DNA of 64,000 bases from Desulfobacterales bacterium (GTDB lineage Bacteria; Desulfobacterota; Desulfobacteria; Desulfobacterales; JAHEIW01). Where the stretch lies: positions 186,531-250,530 of the forward strand of contig JASJAN010000002.1 of the NCBI GenBank assembly GCA_030066985.1, read 5' to 3'. Positions 27,087-35,635 of the stretch are shown piece after piece. Within the stretch, counting starts at the first letter, position 1, and every line of letters begins with the position of its first letter. Both the position numbers and the translations under genes were made by a program. Below the pieces are notes generated by a model. It was not told where the DNA came from. It ran no database searches and was given only the letters and a program-made list of their open reading frames with translations.

Positions 27087-27584
27087 ATGGACACCACCGA
27101 GCGCGGAAAACTGATTCTAAAAGCAGTGCCGGCCGGAGAAGCTGAAGAAAAGGTTGTTCGGCTGCTGTTAAAATTTGCAAAAACGGCGTCCGCCATCGAA
27201 TTGACCCAGAAGGTCAGGAATCCGCCTTATGAGCTGAGCAGTGATATTGAGGCGGAAAAAGCGGCCATCTTCATCGAGGCATTTCAAAATTGTGGAGCGA
27301 CCGCCGTATTTATCCCCCACATTACCGAAAAACCGGTTCCGGAAAAACCGGCACTTGTCCAGAGTCGACCGGATTTTTCCTTTGACTCAGATCCCGCATC
27401 AGCTGGTGAAATCACACCGCCACCAATTAAGGTAAAGCCTCAAAAAAACGGCGTCCGCCGCTTAACCATGATTCTGGTAATCATCTTATTGTTGTTATCC
27501 CTTGGTTTTCTGACCTGGCAGCTCTGGCCGATTATCAGCGTTAAACTTCAAGAGATGATTCACTTCCTCAAAAACAACATTTAA
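27087..27584 (+). CDS. Tail-anchored membrane protein with an L7/L12-CTD-like N-terminal domain
   Basis: A 165-residue protein starting at 27087 (MDTTERGK), downstream of a strong promoter. The first 75 residues (KLILKAVPAGEAEEKVVRLL...ELTQKVRNPPYEL...KAAIFIEAFQNCGATAVFIP) have the pattern of a ribosomal L7/L12 C-terminal-like fold, a resemblance I judge by eye. A Pro-rich linker leads to one transmembrane helix (about residues 126-148) and a short tail. The open frame extends upstream to 27012, but that segment overlaps the promoter. Function unknown. Confidence 0.75.
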   Translation: MDTTERGKLILKAVPAGEAEEKVVRLLLKFAKTASAIELTQKVRNPPYELSSDIEAEKAAIFIEAFQNCGATAVFIPHITEKPVPEKPALVQSRPDFSFDSDPASAGEITPPPIKVKPQKNGVRRLTMILVIILLLLSLGFLTWQLWPIISVKLQEMIHFLKNNI

Positions 27585-27730
27585 AACCGGCCTTAAAAAT
27601 GCATCTAACGCCCAATGGCTGTGTTGAAAACCGATTCAAAATGCTCGAATACTAGCGTGTATGCTCCACTTTTGAATCGGTTTTCGCCTTGCCCTTGAAC
27701 GTTATCTACTATTTTTAAGACCGGTTTTTA
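27581..27730. repeat. Nested inverted-repeat element
   Basis: Outer arms at 27581-27600 and 27711-27730 match at 18 of 20 bases. An inner 16-bp perfect stem, GAAAACCGATTCAAAA at 27626-27641 with its complement at 27670-27685, encloses a 28-nt loop. Between them TAACG (27606) can pair with CGTTA (27700). It begins at the stop codon of the preceding gene, so it may also act as its terminator. The architecture resembles the two elements just downstream, but the sequence is different. Confidence 0.75.
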
Positions 27731-27804
27731 TATTAATAAATTCCAGAATAATTCGTATTTGTTAATGAAAATAAAATTATAAATTCGAAACGCTCAAATT
27801 TGGA

Positions 27805-28008
27805 ACCTAAGCTGAGCGCTTGTTGAGGTTGCTGCAGCTACACGGCAGATGCCGTTCCGCTATAGTCTACTATGCGGAATGGCATCTAACACTGCAGATG
27901 CAGTAAGATCGACAAGCCCCTTGGGGTTTCAAAATAAAAATATTAAAATGATAGAATTCCTTAAAAAAAGATCCCTCCTATTTTTATTTTGAAACGATCA
28001 GCTTAGGT
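27805..28008. ncRNA. Structured non-coding element, copy 1
   Basis: A 204-nt element closed by ACCTAAGCTGA/TCAGCTTAGGT (11 bp). Inside are P1 GCTTGTTGA/TCGACAAGC (27818, 27909), P2 TTGCTGCA/TGCAGTAA (27829, 27899), hairpin P3 AGATGCCGTTCCGC/GCGGAATGGCATCT (27847, 27874), a CCCC-TT-GGGG hairpin, and P4, a perfect 16-bp stem GTTTCAAAATAAAAAT with its complement (27926, 27980) whose loop holds GATAGAATTCCTTA. No coding frame is evident. Strand of any transcript is unknown. Comparison with copy 2 shows preserved pairing despite changed sequence, which supports selected structure. Confidence 0.8.
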
Positions 28009-28010
28009 AA

Positions 28011-28216
28011 TACTTAAAGTGAGCGCTTGTTGAGGTTGCTGCAGCTACAAGGCAGATGGTGTTCCGCTATAGTCTACTATGCGGAACGCCATCTAACACA
28101 GTAGATGCAGTAAGATCGACAAGCCCCATAGGGGTTTTAAATTTTAAAAATTAAAAAGACAGAATTCCTTATACTTTAATTAGATTTTTTAAAATTTAAA
28201 ACGCTCACTTTAAGTA
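28011..28216. ncRNA. Structured non-coding element, copy 2
   Basis: A 206-nt element three bases after copy 1, closed by TACTTAAAGTGAGCG with its perfect 15-bp complement (28011-28025, 28202-28216). P1 and P2 sequences are the same as in copy 1 (28025/28116 and 28036/28106). P3 is AGATGGTGTTCCGC/GCGGAACGCCATCT (28054, 28081), P4 is a perfect 17-bp stem GTTTTAAATTTTAAAAA with its complement (28134, 28186), and the P4 loop holds GACAGAATTCCTTA. The CCCC-ATA-GGGG hairpin is kept. Outer stem and P4 differ in sequence from copy 1 yet pair fully. It ends about 120 bp before the macroglobulin gene. Confidence 0.8.
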
Positions 28217-28334
28217 AAAGTTGTGTAAAAGATACTCTCCTAATATTGACTGCCGCAGCCGTCGCTTATAAAATTTTAGCATGAGCTTAAAAACCAACAT
28301 CCAATGCATACCAAAACAGCCGGGAGCTTATTCC

Positions 28335-31300
28335 ATGAAACGGATCCATATCTTTTTTTATATAGCGCTGCTTTTGCTGATCGCCGCACCGGTCGGGGCT
28401 GCAGACATCGCCCACCCTCAAATTCGCAAACAGGCCCAAAAAGCTTATGCCGATGGCAACTGGCGGGATGCCTTTGAGCTGTATCGCCAACTGAGTCTGG
28501 ACACCGACGCTGACCCCAAAATGGTTGGGCCGGATTTTAACCAGGCCTGGCAGTGCCTACGCCAGCTCAAACAGTTAAACCAGCTGGACGAATACCGTGA
28601 AGCGGTCATTGAGCAACATGCGGCCAATTGGCGTTTGCTACTGGCTGCAGCCCGCAGCTACAGCCACAACACCCACTGGGGCTATATGATCGCCGGAGAA
28701 TTTCGGCGGGGTCATCATCGGGGCGGTGGGAAATATATCAACGCCGTTGCCCGCGACCGGGTGCGCGCCATGCAGCTTCTGCAGCTGGCCATGGCGCCGG
28801 CTGAATCAGATCCGCAAAAAACGGAAGTGGCCCAGTTTTACATGGCATTTGCCCAGATCGTTCAGCAGCAGCGCGGAACCAACCAGTCCTGGCGCCTGCA
28901 GTATTTAACCGATCTGAACCGCCTGCCGGACTATGCGCCCGGTTACGGACCTGCCTATGGCCGGCGCACCGTATTCGCCCCGGTGGATGCTGAGGGTCAG
29001 CCGATTTATCATCACATTCCAAAAAATTTCACATCCGCGGTCTCTGATGGAGAGCGCTGGCGCTGGTTGCTGTCCAGAGCGGTGGCACTGGATCCGACGC
29101 TCAAAGCCAGTGTCGACAACACCTGGGCCACTTTTTTACACCAGCAATTTGGTGTTCAAACCCTGGCAAATGTCGGTATTCTCTACGGCCGCGGGCGCCC
29201 CTTTAATAAGGAAACGAAGCAGAAAGATGAAAGCGGCGCATATGCCGTGCACACTTTAAACGATCAAGAAACCATCGCCAGACTGGCGGTCGGCGTCCGC
29301 CGCTTTGATCTGCCCGCAGGTTTTAATTTCATTCAGTTGTATAAGCAGATCCTTGATGGTCACAACAGCAGCCAGGCCGCAAATGCCGCCCGGGCGCTGG
29401 CTCAAATCCATGAAAACCGGAGGCAATACGATCGCGCCGGACACTACTGGCAACGGTACAAAACATACAACCGCTCCGCTGCCCAAAAGCGAATTGATCA
29501 AATCACCCAAAACTGGGGTATGTTTGAATCCAGCAGTACACAGCCTGCCGGCACAACCCCCCGGGTTGATTATCGCTATCGCAACGGCCGCATGGTGACA
29601 TTCAGCGCCCAGCGTATCCGGGTCAAGCGGCTACTTGAAGATGTAAAGGCCTATATCCGCTCTGAAAAACGGCGACTGGACTGGCAACGCATCAATCTCA
29701 ACAACATTGGCTGGCGCATCGTCAATGCAAACCAGACCCGCTATGTCGGTCAGCATGTGGCAACCTGGAAACTGGCCCTGGAGCCTGACGTGCGTCACTG
29801 GGACCGGCACGTCAGCGTTGAATTTCCCGATGCCCTTAAAAAGGCCGGTGCCTATCTGGTAACCGCCCGGATGCAAAGCGGCAATATTGCCCGCATCATC
29901 ATCTGGGTAAGCGATACGGTTATCGTTAAAAAGCCGCTCAAGCAGCAGATGCTGTATTATGTCGCCGACGCAGTCAGCGGCAAAGCCCTGGCCGGTGTTG
30001 ACCTTGAATTTTTCGGCTACCGCACCCGTTCGATTAAAGGAACCAATCGCTACCGGGTCATTCACCGGGAGTTAAACAAGGTTACCGACGCCAACGGTCT
30101 GGTCATTGTCGAGCCGGACCAAATGGCTCAAAATATGAACTGGCTGGCAACTGCAACCACGCGGCAGGGCCGCCTGGCCTTTTTGGGTTTTTCAAATGTC
30201 TGGTATCCAAATTATTATGATAGTGGATACAACCAGACCAAAACCCTGATCATGACCGACCGCCCGGTGTATCGACCGGCCCAAACGGTAAAGTTCAAAG
30301 CCTGGGTGCGGCACGCCCGCTATGACAAGGAGGATACGTCCAGCTTTGCCGGCCAGCACTTTACGGTTCGTATTCATAATCCCAAAAGCGAACAAATCTA
30401 TTCGCAACGCCTGACAGCCGACGCCTATGGGGGCATCGCGGGAGAATTTAACATACCGCCTGAAGCCCCATTGGGTGTTTATCGCATCTCCCACGGGCGC
30501 AGCAGCGCCTATGGCGGGCAGACCTTTCGGGTGGAAGAATACAAAAAACCTGAATTTGAGGTCCGTGTGGAAGCCCCCACAGAACCGATCATGCTGGGCG
30601 AAAAAATCACCGCGACCATCAAAGCCGCTTATTACTTCGGCTCTGCAGTCACCGAAGCCAGGGTCAAATACAAAGTCTTGCGAACCGTGCACGACAGCCG
30701 CTGGTATCCGCAATTTTACTGGGACTGGTTTTATGGACCCGGTTACTGGTGGTATGCCTATGACTACCCCTGGTACCCGGGCTGGCAGGAATGGGGCTGC
30801 CTCAGGCCGATCTGGAGCTGGTGGCCGCACTGGCCCCAACAGCCGCCGGAAATCGTTGCCGATGGTGAAGTTGACATCGGCCCCGACGGCACGGTCCGTA
30901 TTCCCATCGATACTGCCCTGGCAAAACTGATCCACGGCGACAGCGACCAACGCTATACCATCAAAGCCGAGGTACGGGATCAGTCGCGGCGAACGATCGT
31001 CGGACAGGGCCAGGTGCTGGTGGCCCGCAAACCGTTTAAGGTATATGCCTGGTTGGATCGCGGCCACTACCAAGTCGGCGATACGATCCGGGCCAGTTTC
31101 AAAGCCCAGACCCTCAGCCAGAGCCCGGTTAGCGGAAAGGGACGGCTCAAGCTGCTGCGCATTACCTACCCAAACGATCAACCCCGGGAAGACGAAGTGG
31201 CTAGCTGGGATTTGAACACCGACGAGCAGGGCGAAGCCGGCATGCAGATTCAGGCTTCCCGTTCCGGTCAATACCGGTTGTCCTATAGCGTTCGCGATGC

Positions 31301-34300
31301 CAAAGGGCATGCCATCGAAGGGGGCTACATTTTTACGGTGCGCGGTGCGGGCGATGACGGTGCCGGCTACCGATTTGCCAAGATCGAACTCATCGCCGAC
31401 AAAGCCGAATATGCGCCCGGAGACACGGTCCGGCTGCAGATCAATACGGATCAAAAAGGTGCTACGGTGGTATTGTTTGTGCGCCCGGTAAACGGCATCT
31501 ATTTAGCGCCCAGAGTCATCACACCCGTTGGTAAGAGCGCCCGGGAAACGATACAGATTTCAAAAAAGGATATGCCCAATTTTTTTGTAGAGGCGTTTAC
31601 GGTATATGGCGGCAAGGTGCACACCGAGATCCGTGAAATTGTGGTGCCTCCCGAAAAGAGGGTACTGAGCGTCAGCGTGGCACCTGCCCATCAAGATTAT
31701 CGGCCCGGCCAAACCGCTAAACTCAAGGTTCAGCTAACCGATTATAATGGTGAGCCCTTTCAGGGCTCAGCGGTCATCAGTGTTTATGACCGCGCCGTCG
31801 AATATATTTCCGGCGGCTCCAATGTACCCGAGATTCGCTCATTTTTCTGGAAATGGCGGCGTCAGCATCAATCCTATCGAGAATCCAATCTCACTCGCTG
31901 GTTTGCCAACCTGCTTAAAAAAGATGAAACCCCCATGAGGCCCATCGGCGTCTTCGGAAATCTCATGCAGCCCGTTACGCCTGGAAAGGGAACACGGGAC
32001 GAACATAAAAAAGCCCGCTCCCAGGCGACCCTTGAGGCAGGAGTTGCCAGAGCCCCGGCGCCGGCCGAGGCCGGTGAAGCCGCACCCGTTTTACATTCTA
32101 AAATGCATGCGGCCGACCGGTTCGCCGACAAGGAGGGTCAGGCTGCAGCACCCGAAGACCTGGCCCAACCCGAGGTGCGCACCCAATTTGCCGATACGGC
32201 TTTCTGGTCAGCCAACATCACCACCGATGCCCAGGGGATGGCAGCGGTTGCCTTTAAAATGCCTGAAAACCTGACCGGCTGGCAGGCCAAAGTATGGGCC
32301 ATGGGGCACGGCACCCAGGTCGGCCAGGGGGAAGCCAGGTTGGTGACCCGCAAGGATTTGATTGTGCGCCTGCAGGCCCCCCGGTTTTTTGTGGAAACCG
32401 ATGAGGTCGTGCTGTCGGCCAACGTTCACAATTATCTAAAACGGCGCAAATTTGCTAAGGTTTCACTGGAACTGGACAGCGGTTGCCTGGTCTTGATCAA
32501 AGGCCAGCAACAAACCCAATCGGTCTTTGTCGACGCCAACGGCGAAACACGCGTAGACTGGCGTGTTAAAGTCATCAAAGAAGGTGAGGCCGTGGTGAGC
32601 ATGCAGGCGCTCACCGATGAAGAATCCGATGCCATGCAGATGCGCTTTCCAGTCTACGTCCACGGCATGGTCAAGCAGGTGCCCAAAAGTGGCGTCATCC
32701 GCAACGATCAGACCCAGGCCCGGATTCTGTTTAAGGTGCCCGCCGCCCGGCGGGTGGACCAATCCCGCCTGGAGCTGCGCTATTCACCTACTCTGGCCGG
32801 CGCTATGGTGGATGCCCTGCCGTATCTGGTCAGTTATCCTTACGGCTGCACCGAACAAACCTTAAACCGCTTTTTACCGACGGTGATCACCCAGCAAACC
32901 TTAAAACGCATGGGGGTTGATCTGGCCGATATTCAAAACAAACGCACCAATTTAAATGCCCAGGAAATCGGTGACGACACCCGGCGGGCCGCGCAGTGGC
33001 AACGCTATGACCACAACCCGGTGTTTGACGCGGATGAAGTGGCCGCCATGATCACTGCCGGGGTCAGGCGCCTGATCGCCATGCAGCTTTCCGACGGCGG
33101 CTGGGGTTGGTTTAGCGGTTACGGTGAGCGGTCCTATCCCCACACCACCGCCCTGGTCGTTCATGGGCTGCAGATCGCCCGACAAAACGGGGTGACCATC
33201 TCCGACACGGTTATCGATCGGGGCATTCAGTGGCTCAAAGACTATCAGGCCAAAGAAATCGAGCGCCTGCGGCTTTGGGACCGCACCCGCAAGAAAGGAA
33301 AATCCCAGGCCGACAACCTGGATGCTTTTGTCTACATGGTATTGACCGATGCAGCGGCCGAAAATCAAACGATGCGTGCGTACCTGTATCGTGATCGCAA
33401 ACGGTTGGCGGTATATGCCAAAGCCATGTACGCTCTGGCGCTGGTCACCGTCGAGGATCATGAAAAGCTGGCCATGGTCATTAAAAATATCGAGCAGTTT
33501 CTGGTCATTGATGACGAGAATCAAACGGCTTACCTGGACCTTCCCAACCACCATTACTGGTGGTACTGGTACGGCTCCGAATACGAGGCCCACGCCTATT
33601 ATCTGAAGCTGTTGGCGCGCACCGATCCGGCCGGTAAGAAAGCGCCCGGCCTGGTCAAATATCTGCTCAACAATCGCAAACATGCTACCTATTGGAACAG
33701 TACCCGGGATACGGCCGTGATCGTGGAAGCGTTTGCCGATTATCTGGCCGCCAGCGGTGAGGCTGCACCGGATCTAACCCTGGACCTCTTTTTTAACGAC
33801 CAAAAAGTAAAAACCGTCCGGATCAATGCCCAGAACCTGTTTACCTTTGACAACAAATGGGTGCTGGAAGGCAAACAGATTCCGGGTGGCACCCAGTCTT
33901 TGACATTGAAAAAATCAGGCCGGGGTCCGATCTATTTTAATGCCTATCTGGATTATTTTTCCCTGGAAGACTTTATCACCAAAGAAGGTCTGGAGATCAA
34001 AGTTGAGCGCCGAGTGTTTCGCCTAACAGAAATCGACAAAAAAATTAAAGATGTCGGCTCGCGCGGGCAGGTAATTGACCGCCGGGTGGAAAAATACGAA
34101 CGTCAGCCGCTTAAAAATAAGGCCGTCTTGCAAAGCGGCGAGCTGGTTGAAGTTGAGCTGCTCATTGACAGCAAAAACGATTATGAATACCTGGTCTTTG
34201 AGGACATGAAGGCCGCCGGCTTTGAACCCGTTGAGGTGCGCAGCGGCTATACCGGAAATGAAATGGGCGCCTATGTGGAATTTCGCGATCAGAAGGTGGC

Positions 34301-34466
34301 CTTTTTTGTGCGCCGACTGGCACGCGGCAGGCACAGCGTCAGCTATCGGCTGCGGGCGGAGATCCCTGGTAAATTCAGTGCGTTGCCCACTAGGGCATAT
34401 GCCATGTATGCACCGGAGCTGAAGGCCAATTCAGATGAAATTAAGCTGGTCATCCGAGATCAATAG
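28335..34466 (+). CDS. Bacterial alpha-2-macroglobulin with thioester motif and aromatic-rich insert
   Basis: A 2043-residue periplasmic protease-trap protein. A signal peptide ends at VGA-AD near residue 21, with no lipobox. Residues 25-150 look TPR-like; macroglobulin domains follow, including MTDRPVYRPAQTVKFKAWVR and VEEYKKPEFEVRVEAP. The thioester motif GCTEQ lies at C1505-Q1508, followed by the alpha-helical thioester domain (ALVVHGLQIARQNG). Residues about 790-833 contain 12 Trp and 8 Tyr. A GGGAG site precedes the ATG at 28335; an upstream ATG at 28281 would spoil the signal peptide. The usual partner pbpC is not adjacent. Confidence 0.93.
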   Translation: MKRIHIFFYIALLLLIAAPVGAADIAHPQIRKQAQKAYADGNWRDAFELYRQLSLDTDADPKMVGPDFNQAWQCLRQLKQLNQLDEYREAVIEQHAANWRLLLAAARSYSHNTHWGYMIAGEFRRGHHRGGGKYINAVARDRVRAMQLLQLAMAPAESDPQKTEVAQFYMAFAQIVQQQRGTNQSWRLQYLTDLNRLPDYAPGYGPAYGRRTVFAPVDAEGQPIYHHIPKNFTSAVSDGERWRWLLSRAVALDPTLKASVDNTWATFLHQQFGVQTLANVGILYGRGRPFNKETKQKDESGAYAVHTLNDQETIARLAVGVRRFDLPAGFNFIQLYKQILDGHNSSQAANAARALAQIHENRRQYDRAGHYWQRYKTYNRSAAQKRIDQITQNWGMFESSSTQPAGTTPRVDYRYRNGRMVTFSAQRIRVKRLLEDVKAYIRSEKRRLDWQRINLNNIGWRIVNANQTRYVGQHVATWKLALEPDVRHWDRHVSVEFPDALKKAGAYLVTARMQSGNIARIIIWVSDTVIVKKPLKQQMLYYVADAVSGKALAGVDLEFFGYRTRSIKGTNRYRVIHRELNKVTDANGLVIVEPDQMAQNMNWLATATTRQGRLAFLGFSNVWYPNYYDSGYNQTKTLIMTDRPVYRPAQTVKFKAWVRHARYDKEDTSSFAGQHFTVRIHNPKSEQIYSQRLTADAYGGIAGEFNIPPEAPLGVYRISHGRSSAYGGQTFRVEEYKKPEFEVRVEAPTEPIMLGEKITATIKAAYYFGSAVTEARVKYKVLRTVHDSRWYPQFYWDWFYGPGYWWYAYDYPWYPGWQEWGCLRPIWSWWPHWPQQPPEIVADGEVDIGPDGTVRIPIDTALAKLIHGDSDQRYTIKAEVRDQSRRTIVGQGQVLVARKPFKVYAWLDRGHYQVGDTIRASFKAQTLSQSPVSGKGRLKLLRITYPNDQPREDEVASWDLNTDEQGEAGMQIQASRSGQYRLSYSVRDAKGHAIEGGYIFTVRGAGDDGAGYRFAKIELIADKAEYAPGDTVRLQINTDQKGATVVLFVRPVNGIYLAPRVITPVGKSARETIQISKKDMPNFFVEAFTVYGGKVHTEIREIVVPPEKRVLSVSVAPAHQDYRPGQTAKLKVQLTDYNGEPFQGSAVISVYDRAVEYISGGSNVPEIRSFFWKWRRQHQSYRESNLTRWFANLLKKDETPMRPIGVFGNLMQPVTPGKGTRDEHKKARSQATLEAGVARAPAPAEAGEAAPVLHSKMHAADRFADKEGQAAAPEDLAQPEVRTQFADTAFWSANITTDAQGMAAVAFKMPENLTGWQAKVWAMGHGTQVGQGEARLVTRKDLIVRLQAPRFFVETDEVVLSANVHNYLKRRKFAKVSLELDSGCLVLIKGQQQTQSVFVDANGETRVDWRVKVIKEGEAVVSMQALTDEESDAMQMRFPVYVHGMVKQVPKSGVIRNDQTQARILFKVPAARRVDQSRLELRYSPTLAGAMVDALPYLVSYPYGCTEQTLNRFLPTVITQQTLKRMGVDLADIQNKRTNLNAQEIGDDTRRAAQWQRYDHNPVFDADEVAAMITAGVRRLIAMQLSDGGWGWFSGYGERSYPHTTALVVHGLQIARQNGVTISDTVIDRGIQWLKDYQAKEIERLRLWDRTRKKGKSQADNLDAFVYMVLTDAAAENQTMRAYLYRDRKRLAVYAKAMYALALVTVEDHEKLAMVIKNIEQFLVIDDENQTAYLDLPNHHYWWYWYGSEYEAHAYYLKLLARTDPAGKKAPGLVKYLLNNRKHATYWNSTRDTAVIVEAFADYLAASGEAAPDLTLDLFFNDQKVKTVRINAQNLFTFDNKWVLEGKQIPGGTQSLTLKKSGRGPIYFNAYLDYFSLEDFITKEGLEIKVERRVFRLTEIDKKIKDVGSRGQVIDRRVEKYERQPLKNKAVLQSGELVEVELLIDSKNDYEYLVFEDMKAAGFEPVEVRSGYTGNEMGAYVEFRDQKVAFFVRRLARGRHSVSYRLRAEIPGKFSALPTRAYAMYAPELKANSDEIKLVIRDQ

Positions 34467-34684
34467 GATCCTTGGCGACCACCGATGTACCCAGTGGCTG
34501 GCAACCTATTGTATTTGCTTTTGATATGAACCATCAACGCCTTGGGGTGAAAACGAATCGGGCCATAAACGGATGATTATACCAAAGGGTGGGGGATTTC
34601 ACAGGGTGAGTGACAACGGTCCACGAGAATAACTGGGTACAGGTGACCTGTCTCAATTGCCAAATGAGGCCATAAATACGCTGC

Positions 34685-35023
34685 TTAAAAGCGAGGCATA
34701 TGCAGCTTGTCGATATGGTGTTTGTTTTCCCTGACAAAATGGTTCACGTAAGGCGGAATCACCGAACGGTCTAAATAATCCTTGAAATCGGCTTCTATTT
34801 TCGCCTTGGGCACGCTGGCCACCGGCCAGTCTTCGGCAGATTTGCAGAAAACATCGTATTCGCTGTGTCCTGTCACGCGCGAGATTTTATACAAATAATA
34901 CTCCATTGAATTCTGATGTTTCTTGATCTGTCGGGCATTTAACTTATACAGGGCCACCAGTCCCATACCTGCCAGAAGTCCAAAACACACATTGCCAACG
35001 CCGTTTATAATATCTGCAAACAT
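34685..35023 (-). CDS. Small inner-membrane protein of unknown function
   Basis: A 112-residue protein with one N-terminal transmembrane helix (about residues 5-25, IINGVGNVCFGLLAGMGLVA) and a basic, then mixed-charge cytoplasmic domain. I choose the ATG at 35023 because GGGAG precedes it by eight bases; the frame opens upstream to 35068 without such a site. No recognised domain. It stands alone. Confidence 0.65.
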   Translation of the reverse strand: MFADIINGVGNVCFGLLAGMGLVALYKLNARQIKKHQNSMEYYLYKISRVTGHSEYDVFCKSAEDWPVASVPKAKIEADFKDYLDRSVIPPYVNHFVRENKHHIDKLHMPRF

Positions 35024-35635
35024 CACACTATCTCCCAAAACATTGTTCTCCGACATATATATCAGCACTATCTGGTGTAATTTTTAGACATTTATACAGA
35101 TTCCATCTTTCGGCAGCCGGACTATGCTGCAAAGAACTGGATTCTGCCAAAATGCCAGAGGTATATGATAAGCACGAATTTAAAAATGCAAATCATATGC
35201 CATTTCAACCGCCCGCCGCATCAGAAGTGATTCAATCGGCCAAAAGGGTCTGGATAGCATTTATCTTGCTGAGAGTGAGAACGCGCTAAGTGGCTTAGCC
35301 ATGCAAACCGCCAGCAGTGGGCGGATATCCAGCGCGCCCGATCTCCCGAATCGTTTCGTTTGACATCGCCAATGGCCTAGCTCGCTGCATTGCCATATAA
35401 TGTGAAAATCCGTCAAATTCCGAACCCTAAGGCTGCTGCGCATCGTCAGGTTTTTGGCGAAATATAATGCTAAAAGACTCAAAACCTCCGTTTCATTGTA
35501 TTTTTGAGTTAAGGTGTATTATCGAAATAGCTTGCCTGAGGCGACTTTGATGCTTAAGATTCCCAATAGATTCAATCTGATGGAAGGGTGCTGACGGCAC
35601 CCGATGGCATTTCACTCTAAGGAAGGATTTGGCTC
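35024..35635. other. Intergenic region with a possible repeat-derived frame
   Basis: About 610 bp. A minus-strand frame at 35261-35482 (LSLLALYFAKNLTMRSSLRV... ending AKPLSAFSLSAR) has no good start and may be a degraded dispersed repeat. GGGTGC/GCACCC at 35586-35602 forms a short hairpin just upstream of the permease gene. Nothing else is recognisable. Confidence 0.4.

Noticed and set aside
27805-28216. Integron attC sites, retron RNA or IscB omega-RNA as explanation for the tandem elements
   Set aside because: No RYYYAAC/GTTRRRY core sites or integrase, no reverse transcriptase, and no IscB/TnpB gene; the pairing pattern also differs.
30192-31454. 420-codon minus-strand frame
   Set aside because: Antisense shadow of the alpha-2-macroglobulin gene, which has a signal peptide, domain motifs and thioester site on the plus strand.
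32952-33683. 243-codon minus-strand frame
   Set aside because: Also antisense to the macroglobulin thioester domain; no independent evidence.
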